This document shows positions 17,029 through 25,589 of a DNA stretch of 64,000 nt, piece by piece (the stretch's first letter is position 1; every line of letters starts with the position of its first letter). The stretch spans positions 62,001 through 126,000 of the forward strand of contig CANFKC010000001.1 in NCBI GenBank assembly GCA_947447265.1, given 5' to 3'. The notes under the pieces were generated by a model. It did not search any database, was not told where the DNA came from, and was given only the letters and a program-made list of their open reading frames with translations. The position numbers and the translations under genes are program-made. Origin of the DNA: Chitinophagaceae bacterium (GTDB lineage: Bacteria > Bacteroidota > Bacteroidia > Chitinophagales > Chitinophagaceae).

Positions 17029-18372
17029 TTAGTCAATTAGTCCGAGGGCTTTTTTAAGGTCAACCTCTGCATTTATCAGATTAAGCAATGTAGAAAAATA
17101 GGAATTTTGTGCAACCAGCAATTGTGTCTGCGCCGTGGTTACTTCAAGGTTGCTGCCTACACCGGCTTTATATTTCCTTTGGGCCAGATCTACAACGTCG
17201 TTGGCTAATTTCAGGTTCTCTGTCTGGCTCTTTAATTGAATCAGCGAGTTTTTTAAGGTACCTCTTGCCTGGGCCGCCATAAAATCGATGCCTGATTTCA
17301 GGTTTTCAATATTGTTGTTTGTTTTGTCGACATTCAGTTTTGCTTCCTTCAACTGGTTCGTCCTCATGAAGCCTGAAAAAATCGGCACATTCAATTGCAA
17401 TCCTATTACAGAATTTGATTCATAATGCCTGAATTTCCAGATGTCAGCGAATTTATCAGAGCCGTAATTTGTACCTAAAGAACCAAAAGCTGCTAAAGAA
17501 GGCAGCGCCGCCAATTTAAACCTGCGCACATTGTATTCCTGCAGTGTTTTAACTGTATTCAATACTGCATATTCAGGCACCTTGTCGTAGTTGTCAGCCT
17601 CGGTTAACAGGCTTGCAGCAGTTGACGCGTGTTCTGTAACTGCGGTATCGGTAATAACTATAGGTTGGGTGATGTTCATACCTATGCCGTACTTCAGTGC
17701 ATATTCCAATAGCTGTACATTGTTTTCCAATGAGGCGCTATCATTCTGCAAATTGTTTATTTGCACCCTGGTGCGGTCAAGGTCGATTTTCTCAACAAAG
17801 CCCTCTTTACCGGTAGCTTCTAATTCCTTAAACATACTTTTTGCAGTGGCTAGCGACTTTGCTACAATTTCGCGTTGCCTGTAAGCCACGGCCAGTATGT
17901 TGTAAGATTTGATGATGCCGTATTTAATACTCACCACTGATGCGCGTTCGTTTCTGCGCGCGAGTTCCATAGCCATCTTCCTTGCCTGTAATGCTACCAA
18001 TGCACTACCATCGAAAATGAGCTGTGATGCGGTAAGACCAACCGATGCCGCATACGGCACGGAAAACGCGAAACCTACAATTACATCTGGCGCGGTTGCC
18101 CCACCAAATGTGCGGGCGTTAAGGAATTGGCTTTGTGGCCTTGCAAAATAATCGAATTCAGCTTTACCCGAAACTTTAGGTAGCGCGACAGATGCTGTCT
18201 GCGCGTTTTGCGCAGCCTGTATCAAAATATCCAGCTGGGCATTCTTAATGGTGTAATTATGCTGCATGGCATAATCCATGCAATCTTTCAGGCTTAGCTT
18301 TTGGGGCTCCTGTGCTTTCGCAAAGGTTGCCGTTATTAGTAAGGTGATGAGTGTGGTGTAGATCCTGTTCAT
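17029..18372 (-). CDS. TolC-family outer-membrane efflux protein
   Basis: The 447-residue protein has a signal peptide (MNRIYTTLITLLITATFAKA, cleaved before Q21) and the two-fold TolC repeat. The first half opens LSLKDCMDYAMQHNYTIKNA, and the second has FSGFMRTNQLKEAKLNVDKT with long helical segments. The last helix ends GSNLEVTTAQTQLLVAQNSYF...EVDLKKALG, a hallmark of the family. It forms the trimeric outer-membrane and periplasmic tunnel of the pump. It starts 18 bp after the tetR stop, so regulator and pump parts share a transcript. Confidence 0.95.
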   Translation of the reverse strand: MNRIYTTLITLLITATFAKAQEPQKLSLKDCMDYAMQHNYTIKNAQLDILIQAAQNAQTASVALPKVSGKAEFDYFARPQSQFLNARTFGGATAPDVIVGFAFSVPYAASVGLTASQLIFDGSALVALQARKMAMELARRNERASVVSIKYGIIKSYNILAVAYRQREIVAKSLATAKSMFKELEATGKEGFVEKIDLDRTRVQINNLQNDSASLENNVQLLEYALKYGIGMNITQPIVITDTAVTEHASTAASLLTEADNYDKVPEYAVLNTVKTLQEYNVRRFKLAALPSLAAFGSLGTNYGSDKFADIWKFRHYESNSVIGLQLNVPIFSGFMRTNQLKEAKLNVDKTNNNIENLKSGIDFMAAQARGTLKNSLIQLKSQTENLKLANDVVDLAQRKYKAGVGSNLEVTTAQTQLLVAQNSYFSTLLNLINAEVDLKKALGLID

Positions 18373-18390
18373 ATATAATTGTGCTTGTTG

Positions 18391-19014
18391 TTATGCTTTT
18401 GCTTGTTTTAAATATTTCTCTTTGTAATTAATGTAGAGTTGCTCGCCTTTGGGGGTCATTATTCCGTACATAAAATGCTCGCCCAATTCCATCGCAACTT
18501 CCATCAGGCTATTCCGGTCATTCACCATCAGATTAGGCTGAAAAATGAGGAGCGAAGTTTCTATACGAAGGCGCGCCAGGATGTCAGCATTAATGTTTTC
18601 GCGGTACAAACCTTCTTTTATTCCCTGCAGAATATTTTCCCGCATCATGCTTACGTCTCTGTCTTGCAACAGATCGCGGAATGTTTTGTAGGCAACCGGA
18701 TAGTAACGCTGCATTTCGAATAACGCCATCGGGTTAATTCGCTTATTCATGGTATCAAAGAATGCCAGAATTTTCACCATGGCATCTACTGCGTTATCGG
18801 CATTCTCTAGAGCCTGAGCACAACTCGCGGTAGTATTATTCTTATACCATATCATGGACTCGTTCACTACTTCTTCCTTATTGGCAAAATGCAGGTAGAG
18901 TGTTTTTTTAGATATACCGGCCCTCCGGGCTATGTCGTCCATGGTTATTGTCTTAAAACCATATTGGGAAAACAACTCCCCAGACACAACAAGTATTTTT
19001 TCTAATTGTTCCAT
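18391..19014 (-). CDS. TetR/AcrR-family repressor of the efflux operon
   Basis: The 207-residue protein has an N-terminal TetR helix-turn-helix (about 8-52): LFSQYGFKTITMDDIARRAG followed by ISKKTLYLHFANKEE. The C-terminal ligand-binding helices are unspecific, as usual for the family. As the first gene of the cluster it probably represses its own transcript, and with it the tolC-adaptor-pump genes, until an exported compound binds. That regulatory link is inference from position. A -7-like element overlaps the short leader at 19029-19036, where an operator would be expected, although no clear palindromic operator was identified. Confidence 0.92.
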   Translation of the reverse strand: MEQLEKILVVSGELFSQYGFKTITMDDIARRAGISKKTLYLHFANKEEVVNESMIWYKNNTTASCAQALENADNAVDAMVKILAFFDTMNKRINPMALFEMQRYYPVAYKTFRDLLQDRDVSMMRENILQGIKEGLYRENINADILARLRIETSLLIFQPNLMVNDRNSLMEVAMELGEHFMYGIMTPKGEQLYINYKEKYLKQAKA

Positions 19015-19028
19015 AATAAATTCGAGGG

Positions 19029-19036
19029 CAAAACTA
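19029..19036 (-). promoter_or_regulatory. Possible -7 element of the efflux operon
   Basis: On the minus strand this reads TAGTTTTG (TAnnTTTG), 15 bp before the tetR start. The leader would be very short, and the -33 region is only T-rich. Confidence 0.4.
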
Positions 19037-19141
19037 AGGAAACGTTTTTGATAAAAAGAGTTTCCGCAGTTTTTATATTTTCTTTAACGGTATAGAGAAA
19101 GCCTATATTGTTAGTGGGGCGTTGCCGGTAGCGGGGCAAAA

Positions 19142-19149
19142 TATCTTTG
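19142..19149 (+). promoter_or_regulatory. Possible -7 element for the lipoprotein gene
   Basis: TATCTTTG matches TAnnTTTG. A TTG lies 17 bp upstream, slightly closer than the usual 19-21 bp. It favours the ATG at 19197 over the longer frame, which would begin at 19122 upstream of this element. Confidence 0.4.
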
Positions 19150-19196
19150 CATTTTATATTGCAAATCCTGCTTATTTTGCCGGCGAATTCAAAAAC

Positions 19197-20072
19197 ATGT
19201 ATCTGAAACCGTCATTTATCATCTTCTCTTCGTGCTGCCTGCTGCTTTCAGCATGCGGTTCATCCAAAAAGGCCGTAAAAACGCAAAACCTGATGCCGGG
19301 CACCTGGCAGGCTACCACCATAAATATTGACGGAGACAGCAAAGACTGGCCATCGCCTTACCCTAATTATGACAGTAAGGGAAAGGTGGGTTATGCAACA
19401 TCTAATGACGCTAAATTCCTTTATATAACCGTTGAAAGCGGTGACGAACTTACTCAACTTAAGATATTAAAGGCGGGTATGACGATTTCAATCGATACCA
19501 GCGGCGGCAAAAATCCGGGCTTCAGTATTAAGTATCCGCTTGAAAATGAGAATACTGAAATTGAAATACCCCGGCCCGATAATGGCAGTAAGGATGCAGC
19601 CATGCATGCGGCCAAACAGTTGACACAGAACATACGCAAGGCGATAGAAGTAACCAACCAATACTCGCTGCAGGGCTTTACGGGCTGCGATGGCGGCTAT
19701 ATGGTGCCACAGGTGCCACCTTGCGGCATTAAGGTAAGAATGCGCCTGGATGAGTACAAAGAGATAGTATGGGAGGCTGCGATACCGGTAAAGTTGCTCT
19801 ATGGCAAAGAAAAACTAACTGCCGAGGATGCCGGAAGGCCCATATCGGTATGTTATGCAGTAAATGGCGTGAAGAAACCGAAATCAGAGGGATCGGACAA
19901 TGTGAATAATAATATGGGTGCGGATATGAATGGCACACCGGGCACCCAGCACAACAGTGCACAGCGTGGCACAGGTGGCGGCAGGCGGCCGGGTATTGAT
20001 AACCCAATGGAGCACCTTTACACCGGCACAAAAACCTGGAAACAGTTCCGCCTGGCTGCTGAGCCGAAGTAA
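19197..20072 (+). CDS. Lipoprotein with CBM9/DOMON-like sugar-binding domain
   Basis: The protein has 291 residues from the ATG at 19197. The upstream part of the open frame is rejected because this ATG opens a lipoprotein signal with lipobox LLSAC (C20). The mature part begins with TINIDGDSKDWPSPYPNYDS, the opening of CBM9-like domains that bind carbohydrate ends or haem-like ligands. A middle region (about 120-160) is hydrophilic. The C-terminal 60 residues are low complexity (Asn, Gly and Thr-rich) before MEHLYTGTKTWKQFRLA. It is likely anchored in the outer membrane. The ligand is unknown. The gene is divergent from the efflux cluster. Confidence 0.75.
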   Translation: MYLKPSFIIFSSCCLLLSACGSSKKAVKTQNLMPGTWQATTINIDGDSKDWPSPYPNYDSKGKVGYATSNDAKFLYITVESGDELTQLKILKAGMTISIDTSGGKNPGFSIKYPLENENTEIEIPRPDNGSKDAAMHAAKQLTQNIRKAIEVTNQYSLQGFTGCDGGYMVPQVPPCGIKVRMRLDEYKEIVWEAAIPVKLLYGKEKLTAEDAGRPISVCYAVNGVKKPKSEGSDNVNNNMGADMNGTPGTQHNSAQRGTGGGRRPGIDNPMEHLYTGTKTWKQFRLAAEPK

Positions 20073-20292
20073 TTTTCCTACCCACGACTGCTTGCAGGCC
20101 ATATAAGCGAATGTCATTTATATAACCGTAAATTAATTATTTGCCCTATCCTAACGTTTTTAGTAAATAATCCGTCTTATTATGCTGTGAGCTGATATTT
20201 TTTTGAGCGGCATATTTTTTCGCCGCCGGCCCCTGTAAATTTTACTATTCACTACACATAACACCCCGTCAACCTTATTATCAAGTTTACGT

Positions 20293-20323
20293 AGCATGTC
20301 TTTTTCCAGAGACATGCTTTTTT
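20293..20323 (+). terminator. Strong + strand terminator, 220 bp from the nearest stop
   Basis: The stem AGCATGTCT / AGACATGCT has an 8-base loop followed by TTTTTT. The preceding 220 bp carry no ORF I can support, so this ends either a long 3' UTR of the lipoprotein gene or a small RNA. The rest of the gap 20073-20518 holds a GCGGC-TTTTTT-GCCGC hairpin (about 20200-20226) and a repeat-like palindrome near 20352. Confidence 0.75.
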
Positions 20324-20460
20324 GTGTTTGGGAACGTGCGGGGAACTTCAAACCACGGTTTGCAACCGCGGCTATTCGTGTGTAAGTTCTCCGACTTATT
20401 CCATTTTTAATAATAAACAGGTATAAGTCTTCAACGCCCTAATTCATCTCACCAGGGTAA

Positions 20461-20493
20461 AAAACAAAACGGGCACCGATGTGGCGCCCGTTT
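20461..20493 (-). terminator. Rho-independent terminator of the Ig-like T9SS gene
   Basis: On the minus strand the stem AAACGGGC / GCCCGTTT runs into TTGTTTTTT. It lies about 25 bp after the stop of the gene ending at 20519. Confidence 0.8.
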
Positions 20494-20518
20494 CAATTTA
20501 AAAATATGGTAAGTAAAC

Positions 20519-22981
20519 TTATTGTTTTACGAATTTCCTGATAGCAACCCTGTTGCCTGTTTCGTCGAATAGAGATACCATGTAGATACCATCAGTTAAG
20601 TTACTGATGTCGATAGATTTTACGTTCTTTTCGTCTATCACCAGGCGACCATCAAGGCTGCTGATAACAGCGCGCAGGCTTACCGGTGCATCGATATTCA
20701 GAACTGTAGAAGCAGGGTTTGGACCCACTTTCACCTGACCATCAAGGTTTACTGAATTAACAGCAAGATTGCTGATAACGTAATTAGCAGCGTCATTTTC
20801 GCAACCGAATGAATCTTTAACATGAACTCGGTAAGTACCATTCAATGCCGCTGAGAATGTGTTAATGGTTGCGCCGGTTACAGCAGTACCATCTTCGTAC
20901 CACTGGTAAGAAACATAATAGTTAGGCACGGAGAAGGTATTGGTATACCAGTCGAAAGTGATAACCGGTACCGGTAGCGGATGTACTACTAACGATCTTG
21001 AAATAGAACAACCTGTAGGTAATGTGTAGGTAACGTTAACCGTACCACCCGCAACACCATGCAACACACCTGTGCCGCTGATGGTAGCTACTGATGAAGG
21101 AGTTGCCGTCCATGCACCACCTGCCATGTAATTACTTAATGAATCGTCAGTTGTAGCGCAGAAAGCCGGGCTACCAACAATAAACGGAGGAGCAGGGTTC
21201 ACCGTCATAGGCGCTGTAACGTAGCAACCTGTTGATGGGAAGGTATACGATATTGTCGCAGAACCGGCAGCTATACCTTTAACCGCACCAGCGCCAACAA
21301 GTTTTGCCTTGAAGGTATCAGAAGAACTCCAAACACCACCAACTGAGGTATCAGAAAGTACCCTTGTTGCACCAGGGCACACATTAAATGTACCGGTAAT
21401 TGGCGCAGGTATGCGATTCACCGTCATAGTGCGGAAAGTAGCGCAACCTGAAGGTGGCGTATAAGTAATGGTAACAGTTCCTGCAGTAACACCTGTTACC
21501 GTACCCAAACCTGCTGCTGCAACCGCAATAGCACTGTTGCTGCTGGTCCATAAACCTGAAGGTACAGAGTCAGTAAGCGTAACAGAAGAGTTAACGCATA
21601 CCGCTGCAGGGCCAACGATTGCCGGAGGGAAAGTTGAAATAGTTAACGATGTAGATACAGAGAAAGAACCACAGGCACTGCTCAGGCTATAGCTGATAGT
21701 AACTGTGCCCGGAGCGACGCCGTACACTACGCCTGAAGTCGGGTTGATTGTAGCAATGGCCGTATTGCTACTGCTCCATGTGCCGCCGCCACCGCCGGAG
21801 GTCCTCACCATAGTGCCGGTAGCACCAGGGCAAATTGACGATGGGCCTGAAATAGTACCTGCCGACACCGTATTCACTACTGTGTCGCGATAAGTGGATA
21901 TACCCGTACCGCAAGCACCTGTTTTGGAATAAGAAATAGTAGCTGTACCTATGGCAACGCCATACGCAACACCGGTTGATGCATTAATGCTGACAACACC
22001 GGGTGCTGAAGAGCTCCAGGTACCACCTGTTACTGTTGTAGAAAGTGTTGAAGATGTGCTCAGGCAAATCTGGCTTGCACCCGAAATAGTACCGGCAGAT
22101 GGCGGACCATTTACTGTAATAGTATCGTAGGCAGTACCTGAATAAGGAGTTGAGTAAGTTATAACTGCTGTACCGGCACTGTTACCACGTACCACACCAG
22201 TAGCTGTTACTGATGCAATTGCCGGGCTCATTGAGCCCCAGGTGCCACCTGGTGTAGAATCGGTTAAGGTGATGTTAGCACCAACGCAAACTGAAGAAGG
22301 GCCCATTATCCTGGATACCGGTGGAATGTATTCGCGAATCTGGGTAGAGTCATTATTCCATTTGTCACCGGCATCGGCAGTACCAGCGCCATTAACCATG
22401 TTAATAACACCATACAGCGCTACAGTACCAGAACCTACTGCAGCTGGTGCTGTCCATGGAATAACCATACGATAGGTTGTACCATAGCCACCAGAACCTG
22501 TTGCAGCCGCCAAAGAACCGGCAGAATGTTCTGTAAGCAGGAACGAGCCTGCAAAAATTGCATGGGTGGCTGTTCCTGATGGCAGGCCAGAAGTCGCTAA
22601 CGTACCTGCATTCAAGGCACCACCAGTGCCGGCATAATGCCATGCACTCGTAAATATTGCGTTGTAAACAGCAGTCAGCTGAAAGCCGAAACGTGGCAAA
22701 GTCAATGATGTAGACAGATTCTTACCAACAAGTACAATGTTGTAACTGCGACCTGCAACATAATGATCGACTGGTGTGCCGGCTGAATCCAGGTAAACAG
22801 CTACGCTATCTGTTGAAGTGGCACCACTGCTGTGGCACGCACTACCACTGCAACCATTCACACCTGTAGCGCCCGTGCCATTTATGGCAGACGTTGAGGC
22901 GCCAGGGCTGGAACTATTACTAGACAGGGTTAGGTAAAACAAGCCGGCGATAAGTGGCAATAGTAAAAGTTTCTTTTTCAT
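20519..22981 (-). CDS. T9SS cargo: choice-of-anchor-V-like domain, six BIG2-type Ig repeats, type A sorting domain
   Basis: The protein has 820 residues from the ATG at 22979-22981, which opens the signal peptide MKKKLLLLPLIAGLFYLTL. An N-terminal domain (about 25-220) begins with GVNGCSGSACHSSG and resembles the Reeler-like choice-of-anchor-V module. Six repeats of about 65-75 residues follow, each opening G-P-x-x-[VI]-C and containing G-G-T/V-W-x-S-S and a Y.[LP]..GC cysteine, as in bacterial Ig (BIG2) folds. Next comes one Ig-like unit (YQWYEDGTAVTGAT), and the last 75 residues are a T9SS sorting domain (VGPNPASTVLNID...GIYMVSLFD...IRKFVKQ). It is secreted and probably surface-attached, and may act as an adhesin. 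Confidence 0.88.
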   Translation of the reverse strand: MKKKLLLLPLIAGLFYLTLSSNSSSPGASTSAINGTGATGVNGCSGSACHSSGATSTDSVAVYLDSAGTPVDHYVAGRSYNIVLVGKNLSTSLTLPRFGFQLTAVYNAIFTSAWHYAGTGGALNAGTLATSGLPSGTATHAIFAGSFLLTEHSAGSLAAATGSGGYGTTYRMVIPWTAPAAVGSGTVALYGVINMVNGAGTADAGDKWNNDSTQIREYIPPVSRIMGPSSVCVGANITLTDSTPGGTWGSMSPAIASVTATGVVRGNSAGTAVITYSTPYSGTAYDTITVNGPPSAGTISGASQICLSTSSTLSTTVTGGTWSSSAPGVVSINASTGVAYGVAIGTATISYSKTGACGTGISTYRDTVVNTVSAGTISGPSSICPGATGTMVRTSGGGGGTWSSSNTAIATINPTSGVVYGVAPGTVTISYSLSSACGSFSVSTSLTISTFPPAIVGPAAVCVNSSVTLTDSVPSGLWTSSNSAIAVAAAGLGTVTGVTAGTVTITYTPPSGCATFRTMTVNRIPAPITGTFNVCPGATRVLSDTSVGGVWSSSDTFKAKLVGAGAVKGIAAGSATISYTFPSTGCYVTAPMTVNPAPPFIVGSPAFCATTDDSLSNYMAGGAWTATPSSVATISGTGVLHGVAGGTVNVTYTLPTGCSISRSLVVHPLPVPVITFDWYTNTFSVPNYYVSYQWYEDGTAVTGATINTFSAALNGTYRVHVKDSFGCENDAANYVISNLAVNSVNLDGQVKVGPNPASTVLNIDAPVSLRAVISSLDGRLVIDEKNVKSIDISNLTDGIYMVSLFDETGNRVAIRKFVKQ

Positions 22982-23126
22982 AGAATTTTTTGGAATTATC
23001 ATTATTGACCGGGCACAAAAATCCCCGGACCTAAACAAGCATTAAAGATATAAAAATGAACTTGAAATATCAAAAATAATTAAAAGTGCGTTATGTTTTA
23101 AGCCTTATACGAACAATATTTTCATA

Positions 23127-23158
23127 GTAAAGGGTTGCCAAAAGCGGCAACCCTTTAC
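23127..23158 (-). terminator. Perfect 13-bp stem-loop after an Ig-like T9SS gene
   Basis: The arms are GTAAAGGGTTGCC and GGCAACCCTTTAC with a 6-base loop. It lies just after the stop at 23180 on the minus strand. It has no T-run on that side, so it may terminate poorly or protect the 3' end. Confidence 0.6.
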
Positions 23159-23179
23159 ATTATTAGCTACTAATTAATA

Positions 23180-25258
23180 TTATCGTTTTATCAATTTTTC
23201 AACCCTAAGCCTGTTGCCCTTGGTGTCGTAGACAGTAAGTATGTACAAACCATCAGCGAGGTTCGAAATATCAATATCCCTGTTGGTAGTGTTCGCAATT
23301 ACAACTTTACCTTCTATACCGGTAACCGTAGCTGAAATCTCAGCGGCTGTTTCTATGTGCACGATATCGGTAGCAGGATTAGGGAAAATGCTGATTGCAG
23401 CCGTTTCGCCAACATTGCCAACAGCAAGGTTATACAGGCCATAAGGGTCAGAAAGCCTTACACAACCGAAAGTATCGGTAACCATAACCCTATAGCTGCC
23501 GTTTACATAACCGGTAGTTGTGCGGTTGGTAGCACCTGCAATAGTAACAGTATTCAGGTACCACTGGTAACGGGTATAGTAGCTGAACGTGCTGAACAAA
23601 TTGGTAGTGTGGTTAAATGTAATAACCGGTGCAGGCAGCGGATGTACGTTTAATACTATCTGGTTAGTTGTTACCGTACAACTGCCCGGTATATTAACGA
23701 AACATGTGTAAATGCCGCTTGTGGTGGCTGCATACGTGGTGTTTGTAGCACCGGGAATATTTATAGAATTCTTCTTCCATTGATATAGAACACCGGTTGC
23801 TGCAGCAGAAATGTTTACCCTCAGGGTTGCATTGCCACCCTCGCAAAATGCGGTAGTATCGGTTGTATAAATGGAAGGTAAGGCTACTTCCACAACATTG
23901 TAAGTGGCCGAAGTAGTAACACAACCTGTAGGAACCGTCACTTTGAGTGAATAACTTCCCGTTGCTGTCGCGACATAAGATACATTGGTGGCCCCGGTAA
24001 TTGCGGTGGCCCCATTATACCATTGATACGTGTACCCCGTTCCTGAAGCGCCGGTCAACGTTACGCTACCACCGGTACAAAAAGAAAGTGAACCTGAAGT
24101 AGTAACAGTGCCCGATGCGGAAGGATTTACAATAACAGTTGTTGGTGGAGTACCCCTTGTAGTGCAACCAAAACTATTGGTTACTTCAACCCTATATGTG
24201 TTAGATGTACGTGCGGTATAAGTGACATTTGTAGCTCCCGGAATAGCAGCTCCACCTGCAAAAGACCCTGTTCTCCACTGGTAAGTGTATCCTGATGGCG
24301 CTGTAAGCACCACACTATCGTACGAGCAGACAGTAACAGTACCCGATGGTGTAGCAACAGGTGTTGGAGGCGCTGGATTCACTGTAAGCATTGTAGTATC
24401 GGTAGCAGAACAGCCCCATGCATCTGTAGCAGTAAAGGTATAAATACCAGTAGCTGTAACTGGTGCGCCAAATATTTGCGGGTTGCGCGATGCAGTGGTT
24501 ACGAGTGCACCAGGACCTGCCCATGCATAAGTATAAGTGCCAGTTCCGCCTGAACGGCTACCTGTAAAAGCAACATTTGTACCAGCACATACGGTGTTTG
24601 GTGTAATAGATGCAACTACCGCTACTGCAGTAAGGAAGCTATCATTCATTCCGGTATTATCATTTATGCGCAATGTTCCGGCAGCAGTTGTAGCACCCCA
24701 GCCGAATAACTTAAATGTTACGGTCTTTCCGGCACAAATGCGTAAAGGTGTAGCCGGAGAAAATGCTATTGTAATTGGCGAGGCAGTTGCATAACCTGTT
24801 GCAGTTGCACCGTAATTAATATCACCAGCGCCCATGTTATAAGTAAGCTGGCAGCTGCTTGGGCCGGTTGCACTTACCTGCGACTGCAACACCACGTTCC
24901 TTACTATAACTTCGGTGGCAGAATTGGTAGAGAGTGTAAAATAGATGTATTTGTTGTTGGTTTGAGCGGATGCCAATGTGCCACCCATCTCCCAGTTACT
25001 AGTGTTGTAACAGGTTGCAGCAGCAGTACCGGTCATTGCGGCGCTACGATGCCACTGAGAAACGAAGATAGTCGCAGAACCAGGCGTAATCATTGCTGGC
25101 CAAGCAGTGGTGAAGGAACTGGAATCGGCAGTTATCGTTGTTGATGCGCCTGAACCAGTCCACACAAAGGGATTGATAGCCGTTTGTGCGTTCGACGAAG
25201 TTGTGCAGAACAGTACCGACAGGAATAAGCATACTGAACTAAGTAAAACTTTCTTCAT
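23180..25258 (-). CDS. T9SS cargo: Ig-like repeat protein with type A sorting domain
   Basis: The 692-residue protein has a signal peptide (MKKVLLSSVCLFLSVLFCTT). Residues 25-210 form an unassigned beta-rich N-terminal domain rich in Ser, Thr and Ala. About five Ig/PKD-like modules follow, with a YQW-x-n-GAT-N signature in most (TYQWYNGATAITGATN; LYQWKKNSINIPGATN; RYQWYLNTVTIAGATN) and paired cysteines. The last module and the roughly 75-residue sorting domain (ISIFPNPATDIVHIE...GLYILTVYD...VEKLIKR) are closely related to those of the next gene downstream, so the pair shares a duplicated C-terminus. It is secreted by T9SS and likely anchored at the surface. The ligand is unknown. Confidence 0.88.
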   Translation of the reverse strand: MKKVLLSSVCLFLSVLFCTTSSNAQTAINPFVWTGSGASTTITADSSSFTTAWPAMITPGSATIFVSQWHRSAAMTGTAAATCYNTSNWEMGGTLASAQTNNKYIYFTLSTNSATEVIVRNVVLQSQVSATGPSSCQLTYNMGAGDINYGATATGYATASPITIAFSPATPLRICAGKTVTFKLFGWGATTAAGTLRINDNTGMNDSFLTAVAVVASITPNTVCAGTNVAFTGSRSGGTGTYTYAWAGPGALVTTASRNPQIFGAPVTATGIYTFTATDAWGCSATDTTMLTVNPAPPTPVATPSGTVTVCSYDSVVLTAPSGYTYQWRTGSFAGGAAIPGATNVTYTARTSNTYRVEVTNSFGCTTRGTPPTTVIVNPSASGTVTTSGSLSFCTGGSVTLTGASGTGYTYQWYNGATAITGATNVSYVATATGSYSLKVTVPTGCVTTSATYNVVEVALPSIYTTDTTAFCEGGNATLRVNISAAATGVLYQWKKNSINIPGATNTTYAATTSGIYTCFVNIPGSCTVTTNQIVLNVHPLPAPVITFNHTTNLFSTFSYYTRYQWYLNTVTIAGATNRTTTGYVNGSYRVMVTDTFGCVRLSDPYGLYNLAVGNVGETAAISIFPNPATDIVHIETAAEISATVTGIEGKVVIANTTNRDIDISNLADGLYILTVYDTKGNRLRVEKLIKR

Positions 25259-25589
25259 AAATATTATTTAATTTCAACTTACAAATTAGGGTGTTATCCT
25301 TAAGCTAGTAAAGATAGTGCGTAAAAATAATAAAAATCCCATGTCATAGGTATATTATTTTTTTTGCCCCTCTAACGGTAATATTAGTTTAACCGACGAT
25401 TAAAATCCCGCACCAATTTTACAGTTGCTTAATTTCCAGAAACTTGCGGATTCTGGAAGTATTATTGGTACAACTTAGTGCTGCTTCTACTACCCTTGTA
25501 TTTTTTTCCCCATGTATTAAAAAGAGATTAGCCGGGGCAAATAGTATCACAATAAACACCACATTTGCATTTGCAAGACTTACGATACC
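25259..25589. other. Divergent intergenic region between Ig-like cargo and nuclease genes
   Basis: The 331 bp are A/T-rich. I see no gene, repeat or terminator. It must hold the promoters of both divergent genes. A minus-strand TATCTTTA about 50 bp before the gene at 25258 is a partial -7 match. Confidence 0.5.
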
